Source: Methylotenera_A sp046598525 | Lineage (GTDB): Bacteria; Pseudomonadota; Gammaproteobacteria; Burkholderiales; Methylophilaceae | Assembly: GCA_046598525.1 (NCBI GenBank) | Contig: JBKJIJ010000002.1 | Span: forward strand, 23,007-87,006 | Reading direction: 5' to 3' | Length of the DNA stretch: 64,000 nucleotides | Shown here: piece by piece, positions 16,342-26,323 of the stretch | How the letters are laid out: every line of letters begins with the position of its first letter | Numbering within the stretch: position 1 is the first letter of the stretch | The notes under the pieces: model-generated | Told to the model about the DNA's origin: nothing | The model's input: only the letters and a program-made list of their open reading frames with translations | The model's database searches: none | Made by a program: the position numbers and the translations under genes

Positions 16342-19300
16342 TTATAATCCGATACTAATCACATCTACATAAATCAGCGATGGCAATTCTGGTTTTAATG
16401 AGGATTGATTAACCGATTGCGCAACGCTTTGTGCAACTGCTTGCGTGGCTGCATTAACGGCATCTGGCGTGGTTGAAACGCCTGCACCTGCAAAACCAGC
16501 CGTGGCCGCGATTGGCACGCCAGATGAGGCACCAGAAACTTGAATATTGGTGGCATTTAGCACAATTGGCGCCACAATTAACAAATCACCCGCCTCAATG
16601 CCAGCTTCACCCGCATCTACAATCGGTGCAATTAAGCTTACTCTGCCTTTTGCGGGCGCTTTTCGCTTGCCGCTTGGTCCATCTGGATCATAACTTTGCG
16701 CACGAATACCACTACCTGCCGCCACCCCTTTTACCTCAATAGTGGTATTTCCATCTACATCCGTTTGCACAACACGTTCGGGGATAGAGGTGGCCGTTTT
16801 AGATCCGCGGCCTGCATCAATTGTGCCTGTGGTAGACCATACCGTAATATCGCTACCAAATTGCGTAATCACTTTAGATTGATTAACCTCAAAGCCATTA
16901 TTAGCAGTGGCGCGAATCGCACCGCCTTTTTCGGTAATCACGCCCACATCGTCTGCGCCGCCGCCGGCCACACCCACATTAATCAAACCGCCTGGAGCCA
17001 ACAAATCGATACTGCCTCCATTGTTTGTAGTGATTTTGCTTTTATATAAAGCAATATCGCCTTCATTTAAAGTGGGGAACAGCTTAGCAATGGCCTGATA
17101 GCCTCTGTCATGCGAACCTGATTTTGCAAAGGCTTCAGCAGATGCCAATAACTCGCTGCTTATGTGCCTGTTAGCAAAAATCGTTTTAGTTTCAACATTA
17201 GCGTTGTTAAATAAAGCCAACGCATCGGCCGCGCTAAGTGCCGCGTTACCAGTGTTTTCGCGCATAAAATCAGTTAGAGCATTGGTGGTTACAATGCGAT
17301 ATTGTGATAACTTTGTTGCATCACCCGCAATCACCGCAGGCCCAGCACCAGTGGGCAATATGTATTGATTAATATAGCCTTGCACATTTGCACCATTACC
17401 CAAGCCAGCCTGTAAGGTAATAGACGCGCCCTCGCTAGGCAATGCAGCATTACTTATCTGAACAGTATTTTCATTTCTAATTAAGCCAGCACTGCCCGTA
17501 GTCGCAATTCTTGCGCTGGTACTAGATAAATCAATATTGCGATCAGCTTGAAGCAATAAGTTGCCTGGTCCACTCACAGTTACATCACCTACCTTAATAT
17601 CATTACCCGCTTTTATCAGACTAATATCACTTGAGTTATTGTTTTGAATATCTAATACAAGCCCATTTATATCTTTGCCTGCCACAATTTTTGCAACTTT
17701 TGGTAGCGTGACTTTCGAAATTCCATCTGGCGAAATATTGCCTACCTTAGCTACAATCAATACTGGTTCTGGATTATTTTTATGAAGCAATTGCGCAGAG
17801 TGTGTTAAAAGTTGATTAGCGATTGCTGTAGAAAATCCATTAATTTTTGAAGTCGGTTTATCGATACTCGGCAATAAAGCTGGATCTGCATCAGACATTA
17901 AAATATTACCTAACCCAATATTTCTAGCAGAAAGTACTTTTAAATCTCCCGTAGGTGAAGGTAGCAAGGTAATGACACCAATATTGACATCACCGTTATG
18001 TGAAATTACTTTTAAATTACTAGGCGCATATTTAAGACTATCAGTTACTTGCGAATCCAAACCAGCTATGTTGCCTAATATTGTACTTTTTCCTCCAAAA
18101 TCTGCATTACCTAATAAGCTAGAAACATTGACAGCCGCTTTAGGTGAGTAGCTATTAAAGTATGCATTATTTCCAGTTCTATCAATTAAAGTACCATTAG
18201 TTGTCGATTGGCTTACCAAAGTTGGATTAATCGTCGTTTCGATAAAAGTATTATTGCCAGCAGTAACGTTAAACTTACCATCTTGCAACGCCAATATTGT
18301 GCCGAAAGTATTCCCTTGTTTTTGAATTGAGCCCCCGGCATCTATTTCACCATCGCCTTTAGCTACAAAATAAACACCATTTCTAATGTCGCCCCCTGCA
18401 TTCACTTTAACATCGCCGCCGCCATCTATCGATTGGTTGCCAGTTGTACCGTTAGTATCAAACCGCGCTGTTGTTGGTGCAGAAACAGAGAAGTTACTAA
18501 TATTGCTACCTGCAACAATGTTAATATCACCGCCGCCCATAGTCGCTAAGCTTTGTTTGAATAAATCTGGGCGCACCCACCAGCTAGTGTCTTTATCAGT
18601 GCTGCCACCACCCTGGCGGAATAGCCATTGGTTAATCAATTGGCGATTGTTCGTCTGAGATTCTCCACCTGCAATATTACCTTTAACTGCAATATTGATA
18701 TCGCCACCATCGGTTAAGTAATTTGTTGTGCCTGATGGCAGGTCAAATCCATCTAAGGTGCTAGCAGTACGGCCAGCCGTATATATCGCCGTGTTTGCAC
18801 CACCCATCACTAAATTCCCACCTGCTGCCATATCAATATTGCCAGTACCTGTGCGGATAACACGCGTATTCGTGGCTGTGCCATTGTTAATGGTGATGTT
18901 GCCTGATGTTGAACTCGCATTGGTTGCAAGTATATTTGCAGCAGTAAAATCTGCACCCGCTACAATTCTGTATGACGTGGAATCACCCTCGCCAACCAAA
19001 CCAGCTGAAGTAGCGGTTGTAAAGCCATCACTTAAGCTGCCATTAAAAGTAATATTGTCTTTTGCACGCAATGTGAGTACGCTAGGCTCATTGCCAGTAC
19101 TTGTGGTCGAGTATAAATTCCAATCGCTGCCTAAAGTTAAGCTAGTAGCTGATTGAATTTCCGTTCCTGCACGCAGGTGAAAGGTCTCATCGCCTGCCTT
19201 ACCTAAGCTAGTCGTAATGACGTCTTTATTACCCATGAAGCTATTAACATCATTTTTAACTGTGTTAAACCCTAAAGTAGCACCAGTGCCACTGCCAGTT

Positions 19301-22300
19301 GTAATGCTCGTCACCCCAAGAAAAGTTTTAAATGCTTCTAATACTGTCGATTTCGCACCTGTGATGTTTGAAGCAAGATTAATCACAGCAACGCCGTTAC
19401 CAGCACCCGCGCCAATTCTAGGCGCTCGCAAATGAACCTTGCCGCCTGTGCCACCTAAGCCCGCACTTACTTCGACGTTCGAGCCAGCTTTTAAATCTAA
19501 ACTTCCTGCGCGGGTATAAACTTCTACCTTACCGCCTTCTTCGCCAACTTTAGTACTATTAGCTTTTAGGTTTGCTGTATTTTCTAGCGTAACGCCATTA
19601 CCCGCAAATAATCCGATATGAGCGTTTTTTGGCGCTGTAGCAATAATGTCGCCTGTGACTGTAATTTTACCAGCATCCACGCTCACGATGGTTTCGCGTG
19701 CTTTGAGTGCATTTGCACCTGTGCCGCTAATATTTACATCGCCAGTGCGTACTCGATATTGGCGGCCTTCATCAAAGCCAGCTGCACGGTTGTTGGTGGC
19801 GGTTAAATCAGCCAGTGTTTTTACATCCACATCCAGTACGCCACCTCTACCTGTACCCATTGCAGCGCCTTTTAAATCGCCCGCAATATTTGCTGTGCCG
19901 TTAGTTGCAAGCACTTTCACCAAGCCAGCATTGGCTTCGCCTTGGCTAGTTACATCGACCAGCGCACCCGTATTTACATTTACGTTACCTGTAGTGGAAG
20001 TTAGTGTGACGCTACCTGCATTTGCAGTTACCGTTTTATCGTAAAAAGTGTTGGTTGTTGAGGCAGCACTTAAATTTGCACCAGCTGCAATATTCAAATC
20101 ATTGGTTGTGGTGAGTGCCAACTTACCAGATGACAAATCAATATTGCTGGCAACCGTTAAGTCTTTAGCTGATATGTCCAGCTTGGCGCCAAAGCCTTTG
20201 TTTGTGCTGGCTACAGCATTTGCTAGCTGCGCAATTTCAATTTTCTCATTAGAATTAATTTTGTAATCTGCTGCCGTATCTGCCGTTAAGCGGCCTGTCG
20301 TAAGTTTAGTTTCTGCAACATTAAAACTGGCTTCGCCATTATTCGCCACGCGAATTTCATCAGCTTTGATATCAAGTTTAGTAAATCCAGCAATTTGCGT
20401 TTTGCCACTTACAGTTTCGCCACCATCTAATTTTACTGTCGCCGCGTTAATCTCTAAGCCTCGCCCAGATGGGTCTGTAGCATCGGTAAACTGTGCATTT
20501 TGTGTGTTTTTAAGCGTGAATGTCTGTGCCGTAACAATGCTAGGCGTAGCATTGGTGGGTGCTGTCGCCTCACCCGCTCCCAAATGGCCAACAATGCCAG
20601 CCGCATTCATAGTTAAATCTAGTTTGTTATTACCAAAGCTTACGCTACCAAATATATCAATATTATTATAACTATTGAGTGTTAAAGTTTTAAGCTGTCC
20701 CAATGCTGCCAACGCACCCGAATTAACATTCAAGCCTAAAGTGCCTATGGGCGCATCACCTATTAAAATACGATTTGCGCCCAAAGTAGCACTGCCGCTA
20801 TCTTGCAAGCTGACGTTACTCAACAAACTTGCAGATTTGGTAGCATCTAGCACCACTGAATTACCCGCTTTTACCGTGCTGCCAGCTTCAATGTTTAACT
20901 CACCTTTAGTTGAGGTTGCTGAACCTCCCGTACGGCTATAACTAATATCGCTATTGGATGACAACGCTAACAACGCGCCATCTCCATCAGCTTTAATTAC
21001 TGTTTTAGCTGGTGTTTTTGATGCTGCTCCGGTGTCAATTGCGGCATCTGTGTTCACCGTAATTTTATCTTTTGCAGCTGCAATAAATTCAGGCATTTTA
21101 ATCACATTACTACTATTATTTTCAATACTGACAGTTTCAGCGCCTGTGGCAACTTCTACTACACCATCACGCAATTTGCGGCTACCACCCAGCAACAAGC
21201 TCTCGGCATTTAACGCATTGATACTGCTAGCAGTTAGCTGCAAGCTGCTTGTGTCTGATAAATCTTGGTTATTGACCACACGTATATTTGTTGAGCTAAT
21301 ATCTACATTTAAACCTGCGCCACCAACCACTTTATTGGCAGCAACTGCGCCATCTAGGGCTAACTTGGCACTATCTATGGATAACCTACCCACATCTTGC
21401 GGCAAGACAACTTTTTTGGCGTCTGTTTTATTTGTATTTGCAAAAAAGGTGTTAGCGCTAGTGAGAACATATTGCGATGGCGCCTTAGAAACTGTACCTG
21501 TAGCTGGGCGGAAAATTGCACCATCAGTGACTTTGAATGTTGACCAATTGGCATCGCGAGCACCTGTGCCTAAATCAGCACGGTAACCTGTAGTGAGCGT
21601 TGAGCCATCTAATTGCGGTGCAACTTGTGCTGGCAATAATTTGCTACCCGCCACATTAGCCTCTACCAAAAATGCACCTGGCACCAAGGCAAAGCGTGCA
21701 GGTAATAATGTGTAATTGCCTGTAGCAAGCCCTGGTACACCAGTTAAAAATACCGATTGGCCTACACTTACTGGGGTTGAGCTGTCACTATAAACCTGAT
21801 CAAATGGCGCATAGTCTTGCCCTAAATTAGGGATTACCGCATAAGTATTTGCTTGTGCTAAAACGTCATTACTGCCTCCGATACCTGGCACAAATTCATA
21901 AGCAAACATATCGCCACCAGCTGACAAATCTAATACTGCATTTTTTTGTAAATCCACGTTTGCAGATTTAATAGTAATGGCTTTTTCTGGCAATGGCGTT
22001 GAGACGCCAGTAGCTTGGTTATAGACTTGACCACCCGTACTAGTAGTACCGTAAGGAATCATTTGATTATTAGCAGAGACTGAAGTCACACCACCCGCTG
22101 TGAAGATGGCTGACTTTGTTGCATCTATATTTATTTGCCCAAAAGGTGCTGTTAAAACACCACTCTGCACAACATTTTCTGCTGTAAGACTTAAAGTTCC
22201 ACCCGCTGAAAGCACTGGCTTAGCTGCAACCCCACTTGGCAACACGTTAATAGTGCTATTTGCACCAACGGCTTCAAAGCTAAGTTTGGCCGCTGTATTA

Positions 22301-25300
22301 GGATAAATTTGTCTAGCCTTTAAATTGATATCTCCATTGGCAACTAAGCCTCCAGCTATTGATGGCAAACCATCATTAGCAATTTGGGTACCTTGGCCGC
22401 TAATATCCTGCGCTGTATTAATTGAAGTTTCTTTAACACCTGCAATCGCCATTAAGCCATCGATATAAAGCTGTTTGGATTGTGTTGTTAACTTGCCCTC
22501 TCCTGCCGCAATGCTGGCATTATCTACCGAAGAGTTAGGGCTTTTTAAAGTGATATGACTAGCAGTTAATTTTGCCAATCCATCATTTTTTACATTTATT
22601 TGCGGTGTTTCTAATTTTAAAATTCCTGCCAATTGCAAATCTAAACCATTTTCTATCTGAATTGAATCTTTTAATCCTAGGCTTGAATCCCCTGCAAATG
22701 ATTTAACTTTCAAGTTCGCAAAACCACCTTGATTCACTTGATCTGCTGACATTCCCGCGCGAATTACATCAGTACTGGCCTCTGTATAGGAGTTGCCTGT
22801 AGCCGTCTTTAACGTATCACCTACAGCAAAGTTTTCGGCTACTAGTTGCTTTTGCTGGGTAATAGTAAACTCTCTGCTCCCTGTCAAAATAGGCGCACCA
22901 GCGTCTAACCTAGTACTAGTAAAGCCTACATCCAGCGTGCCGCCTCTGCCAGTGCCAGTTGCTGAGCCCTTAAAAGTACCATCCAGCAATAAACCATCGC
23001 TAGCACTTAATTTAATAGTGCCCGCATCGCCATGTAAAGTTTCACGCGTGAAGCCAGTCGCCGTTTTTGTATCATTCACAATCGAAGTGCCTGACACATC
23101 CAACACAGCACTCTCTTTAATAATAAGCGCACCTTTCGGCGCATCTATCGTAATATTTCCCGCTTTAAAGACCTGTGCTTTGAGTAAGCTTGGTTGAGAA
23201 TCAGGTAGGCTTAGACTGCTACCAATTGCGCTTAAGTTAGCATTAGAACCAATAAAAATCGCTTGTGTTGGGTCATACAGTAGGCCGCCATCTTTATCAT
23301 TAATCTTAATATTAATTGTGCCACTTGGGGTAACAATATCGCCCAGCACATTCACTTGCCTGCCTGCAGCCAAGCTAACTTCGCCACCTCTATCGGTGCG
23401 CAAAGTTGTATTTTCGGCCAGCGTTAATATGCCATCTATATTAGATGCGGTAAATTCTAGCGAAACAGGTGTGCGCGTTTCAGTTGGCTGTAACATTGGC
23501 TTGGCAACGCTGGCAATGCTGCCGCTTGCTAGGTTTTTAATATTCGGGCTAATAAACCAAGTGCTGCCTGTGGCATAAATTTCTTGGGTGCGTCCATCAC
23601 CAATTTGCAAGTTGCCATTTGTGCTTAAATGGTAAGCCGAAAAGCCTGCCAAATTAAAGAATTCAGCACTTAAATCCACATCGCTTGTGCTGGCATTTGG
23701 GTTGCCTGCAATATTTAGCGATTGATTAAAGCCGACTGATAATATGCCGCCCTTATCAAACCCGTAAGATTGCAACGTAGTATTTGCACCTTGGCTCACC
23801 ATCGTAAAGCTAATATCGCCCGCCTTACCTTTTTGCAATTCGCCTGCATGATTCAACCATGCGCCAGCTGATGCATCTAACGTTACATTGTCACCAATGG
23901 TTAAAACTCCGCCATTTGTTGTGATTATTCCGCCATCTACAGCCGCTGGTTGCGATAACGCACTTATAGCACCTGGTGTGTCATTGGTAAACAAACCTGC
24001 CGTGCTAATCGTAACGCCATTTGCAACGGTGGTATTGCCAGATAAAATCACATTAGAGCTAGGCGCAAAAATATTGGCATTGATATTGGTTTGGCTAGAT
24101 GCTAAGTTTTGATTGAGCTTAAGCTCACCTTTTGGTTTAAGCGCAATAGTCTGATTAACTGCTAGTTTTTCCACTTTAGCTAAATTAACTTTATTAAAGC
24201 CTTGTGCCAGAAAATCGGTGCTAATAACAGATTGATAATTCGCCGAACTTGGCAGCGCGTCTTCAAAGTTAAAATTGCTTGGCAAGTTTTTTGCGTTAGC
24301 CTCAATAGCCAAATCACGCGCACTCGCTAGTAATTCACCGTTTTTAGGTAATGCTTGTTGAACATATTGCTGGGTGCCCACTGTTGTGTTAGCAAGCAGG
24401 CTGCCCGCTAGCACCAAGTTTTGGGTTAAAACATTCTCATCAGCTACGGTTAAATCAACCTTGCCAGCGTCATCGCCTTCTTTATAGCTATTTATATAAT
24501 TGCCGACAATAAACGTTCTTAAATCGCGGCTTGAGCTTGAATCTGAAAAATCACCCCAATCGCGTGTGTCGTTGCCGCCTAAGTTCCATACCCGCGTTAC
24601 GCCCCATTTGTCACTTTTTTGAAAATACAAATCGCCCGTAGTGTCGTAAGGTACTCCCGGTTTGGCTTCAGAAATCGGCACTAGCTTACCGTTGTAAAAC
24701 AGATTGGTTTCTTTAATGGTTCCAGCTTCATAGGTGGTAGATCCGCCAGAAACATTAATTACAGCGCCTTTGCTAACAATCAAATCATTCGGCGTTGATA
24801 GGGTTACCGTGCCAGCCTTGGTCATGCGCTCTGAAACGGTTGCGCCTTTTAAAGCTAAAAACGGTTTGATATCAAACAGATCTGTGCCTTTTCTGGCATC
24901 CACATAGACGGTCTTTTTAAACAATCCGCCATCGCGCAAAATAGGCGCGTCACGTAGTTGGTCAGAAAACAACTCCACCTCTAGCTGATTACGCGACATT
25001 GGCGCAATGGCATTAACGCCAGAAACATCAATCTCGGCATTTTCGCCTAAAAATATTCTAGTTGGGTTTTGGCTATTGAGTAAAGCCGAAGCAACATTGG
25101 TGGTTTTTGCCGTAGTTGCCAGCACATTGCCGCCTTTTGCGCTAATTTTACCTTCAATATTAATTAAGCTGGCTTCAATCTCTACTTTAGAGGTATTAAA
25201 TGCCTGCGAAACAATAGTTTCTTCTTTATTGTCGTATTCTGGCTTCACTTCGGTAACGCTGCTTTTTGCAAGCGTTACTAAACCATTGCGCGCACCAATC

Positions 25301-26241
25301 ACACCGCCCGCAATTTCTGCCGCGCTATCTTGCGCTAATAATCGAATAGAGCCGTTTGCACGCACCGATGTTGTAGCCGTTAAGGTGCCGGATTGATTTA
25401 CCGCCAAACCCATTAGCGTAATATTGCCACGCTCTGCCACAATTTTACCAAGGTTAGTAGCGGTGCCGCCGCCATCTACTTCTACCAAAAATCCAGCGGG
25501 GTCTTTACTATCTTGCAGATACACTTTTTTACCTGCTGCCAAAATTGTTTGGCCATCTGGCGTATTAATCACACCACTATTCTCTACATTTTCGGCAAAT
25601 AAAACCACTTTACCGCCAATTGCCGTGTTAATTTCCGCGCCTTTTTCTACACGAATAAACCCGCCAACACCTTCAAATACAGGTTTAAAGGGTTTAGATA
25701 ACAAACCTTCATTAAATAAATCATCAGCAATATCTAATGTTCCAGCGTAGATTGAGCCCACATTAAATTGCGCATTTTGGCCAAAAATAATGCCATTAGT
25801 GTTAATAAAATAAACATTACCATCGGCCTTGACAATGCCGTCTATAAAACTAGGGCTTAAATCACGAATACGATTCAAGGCCGACCAGTTGCGATTGCCT
25901 TGTTGATTAAATTGCAGCAACTCACCTTTGTTTAAATTAAGCCTAGTCCAATCTAAAATGGCGCGCGGTGCCGTCTGTTTAATGGTTAAACTGTTGCTGG
26001 TTGCGCCAGTAATGGTGGCATTTACCCACGCTTGTGAACCAGGTACTAAACCTGCAGGTGAATCAGCCCATACGCTGCCGTGATGCAAAAAGCTCACCAT
26101 CAACGTAAATACGACGGCATTGGCATGTTTACGTACGCGGCGTTTAGCACTTTTAGAACCACGACTGCGTACAGCCTCAGATGCAGGTACATACATATTC
26201 AATACCTTGCTGTACACCAGTTTAAACATGCCTTGATTCAT
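16342..26241 (-). CDS. Giant filamentous-hemagglutinin-family TpsA adhesin
   Basis: The 3299-residue exoprotein begins with an extended signal peptide (FKLVYSKVLNMYVPASEAVR, then a basic stretch and a hydrophobic core ending near GSVWADS). The TPS secretion domain follows at about residues 60-300, with FINTNGIIFGQNAQFNVGSIYAGTLDI matching the NPNG-type motif. The rest is dominated by Gly/Asn/Thr/Val-rich beta-helix repeats. The last ~400 residues resemble the DUF3739 region of large hemagglutinin-like proteins (GGSIDLLAPGGLINVG, KGRVSLIAPIVDAGEAGIEAG). It would be exported across the outer membrane by the TpsB at 26324-27994 and function as a surface adhesin or biofilm matrix protein. No toxin domain or RGD was seen. 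Confidence 0.93.
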   Translation of the reverse strand: MNQGMFKLVYSKVLNMYVPASEAVRSRGSKSAKRRVRKHANAVVFTLMVSFLHHGSVWADSPAGLVPGSQAWVNATITGATSNSLTIKQTAPRAILDWTRLNLNKGELLQFNQQGNRNWSALNRIRDLSPSFIDGIVKADGNVYFINTNGIIFGQNAQFNVGSIYAGTLDIADDLFNEGLLSKPFKPVFEGVGGFIRVEKGAEINTAIGGKVVLFAENVENSGVINTPDGQTILAAGKKVYLQDSKDPAGFLVEVDGGGTATNLGKIVAERGNITLMGLAVNQSGTLTATTSVRANGSIRLLAQDSAAEIAGGVIGARNGLVTLAKSSVTEVKPEYDNKEETIVSQAFNTSKVEIEASLINIEGKISAKGGNVLATTAKTTNVASALLNSQNPTRIFLGENAEIDVSGVNAIAPMSRNQLEVELFSDQLRDAPILRDGGLFKKTVYVDARKGTDLFDIKPFLALKGATVSERMTKAGTVTLSTPNDLIVSKGAVINVSGGSTTYEAGTIKETNLFYNGKLVPISEAKPGVPYDTTGDLYFQKSDKWGVTRVWNLGGNDTRDWGDFSDSSSSRDLRTFIVGNYINSYKEGDDAGKVDLTVADENVLTQNLVLAGSLLANTTVGTQQYVQQALPKNGELLASARDLAIEANAKNLPSNFNFEDALPSSANYQSVISTDFLAQGFNKVNLAKVEKLAVNQTIALKPKGELKLNQNLASSQTNINANIFAPSSNVILSGNTTVANGVTISTAGLFTNDTPGAISALSQPAAVDGGIITTNGGVLTIGDNVTLDASAGAWLNHAGELQKGKAGDISFTMVSQGANTTLQSYGFDKGGILSVGFNQSLNIAGNPNASTSDVDLSAEFFNLAGFSAYHLSTNGNLQIGDGRTQEIYATGSTWFISPNIKNLASGSIASVAKPMLQPTETRTPVSLEFTASNIDGILTLAENTTLRTDRGGEVSLAAGRQVNVLGDIVTPSGTINIKINDKDGGLLYDPTQAIFIGSNANLSAIGSSLSLPDSQPSLLKAQVFKAGNITIDAPKGALIIKESAVLDVSGTSIVNDTKTATGFTRETLHGDAGTIKLSASDGLLLDGTFKGSATGTGRGGTLDVGFTSTRLDAGAPILTGSREFTITQQKQLVAENFAVGDTLKTATGNSYTEASTDVIRAGMSADQVNQGGFANLKVKSFAGDSSLGLKDSIQIENGLDLQLAGILKLETPQINVKNDGLAKLTASHITLKSPNSSVDNASIAAGEGKLTTQSKQLYIDGLMAIAGVKETSINTAQDISGQGTQIANDGLPSIAGGLVANGDINLKARQIYPNTAAKLSFEAVGANSTINVLPSGVAAKPVLSAGGTLSLTAENVVQSGVLTAPFGQINIDATKSAIFTAGGVTSVSANNQMIPYGTTSTGGQVYNQATGVSTPLPEKAITIKSANVDLQKNAVLDLSAGGDMFAYEFVPGIGGSNDVLAQANTYAVIPNLGQDYAPFDQVYSDSSTPVSVGQSVFLTGVPGLATGNYTLLPARFALVPGAFLVEANVAGSKLLPAQVAPQLDGSTLTTGYRADLGTGARDANWSTFKVTDGAIFRPATGTVSKAPSQYVLTSANTFFANTNKTDAKKVVLPQDVGRLSIDSAKLALDGAVAANKVVGGAGLNVDISSTNIRVVNNQDLSDTSSLQLTASSINALNAESLLLGGSRKLRDGVVEVATGAETVSIENNSSNVIKMPEFIAAAKDKITVNTDAAIDTGAASKTPAKTVIKADGDGALLALSSNSDISYSRTGGSATSTKGELNIEAGSTVKAGNSVVLDATKSASLLSNVSLQDSGSATLGANRILIGDAPIGTLGLNVNSGALAALGQLKTLTLNSYNNIDIFGSVSFGNNKLDLTMNAAGIVGHLGAGEATAPTNATPSIVTAQTFTLKNTQNAQFTDATDPSGRGLEINAATVKLDGGETVSGKTQIAGFTKLDIKADEIRVANNGEASFNVAETKLTTGRLTADTAADYKINSNEKIEIAQLANAVASTNKGFGAKLDISAKDLTVASNIDLSSGKLALTTTNDLNIAAGANLSAASTTNTFYDKTVTANAGSVTLTSTTGNVNVNTGALVDVTSQGEANAGLVKVLATNGTANIAGDLKGAAMGTGRGGVLDVDVKTLADLTATNNRAAGFDEGRQYRVRTGDVNISGTGANALKARETIVSVDAGKITVTGDIIATAPKNAHIGLFAGNGVTLENTANLKANSTKVGEEGGKVEVYTRAGSLDLKAGSNVEVSAGLGGTGGKVHLRAPRIGAGAGNGVAVINLASNITGAKSTVLEAFKTFLGVTSITTGSGTGATLGFNTVKNDVNSFMGNKDVITTSLGKAGDETFHLRAGTEIQSATSLTLGSDWNLYSTTSTGNEPSVLTLRAKDNITFNGSLSDGFTTATSAGLVGEGDSTSYRIVAGADFTAANILATNASSTSGNITINNGTATNTRVIRTGTGNIDMAAGGNLVMGGANTAIYTAGRTASTLDGFDLPSGTTNYLTDGGDINIAVKGNIAGGESQTNNRQLINQWLFRQGGGSTDKDTSWWVRPDLFKQSLATMGGGDINIVAGSNISNFSVSAPTTARFDTNGTTGNQSIDGGGDVKVNAGGDIRNGVYFVAKGDGEIDAGGSIQKQGNTFGTILALQDGKFNVTAGNNTFIETTINPTLVSQSTTNGTLIDRTGNNAYFNSYSPKAAVNVSSLLGNADFGGKSTILGNIAGLDSQVTDSLKYAPSNLKVISHNGDVNIGVITLLPSPTGDLKVLSARNIGLGNILMSDADPALLPSIDKPTSKINGFSTAIANQLLTHSAQLLHKNNPEPVLIVAKVGNISPDGISKVTLPKVAKIVAGKDINGLVLDIQNNNSSDISLIKAGNDIKVGDVTVSGPGNLLLQADRNIDLSSTSARIATTGSAGLIRNENTVQISNAALPSEGASITLQAGLGNGANVQGYINQYILPTGAGPAVIAGDATKLSQYRIVTTNALTDFMRENTGNAALSAADALALFNNANVETKTIFANRHISSELLASAEAFAKSGSHDRGYQAIAKLFPTLNEGDIALYKSKITTNNGGSIDLLAPGGLINVGVAGGGADDVGVITEKGGAIRATANNGFEVNQSKVITQFGSDITVWSTTGTIDAGRGSKTATSIPERVVQTDVDGNTTIEVKGVAAGSGIRAQSYDPDGPSGKRKAPAKGRVSLIAPIVDAGEAGIEAGDLLIVAPIVLNATNIQVSGASSGVPIAATAGFAGAGVSTTPDAVNAATQAVAQSVAQSVNQSSLKPELPSLIYVDVISIGL

Positions 26242-26323
26242 TTTGTGCCTCTTTTATGTTTCATTTTTTAAACTTTATTAATAGCAGATAGATAAGCTTT
26301 AACTGGGCCAAATTGCAGCCAAA

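Noticed and set aside
20954..21586. Long plus-strand open frame (210 codons) inside the adhesin gene, and many similar ones across 16.4-26.2 kb
   Set aside because: It is antisense to the TpsA coding region, has Ala/Ser/Thr/Val-biased composition typical of the complement of repeat-rich coding sequence, and shows no domain or ribosome binding site.
17000..25000. CRISPR array or DNA satellite in the repetitive adhesin region
   Set aside because: The repetition is at protein level (beta-helix turns of irregular length); no regularly spaced identical DNA repeats were seen.
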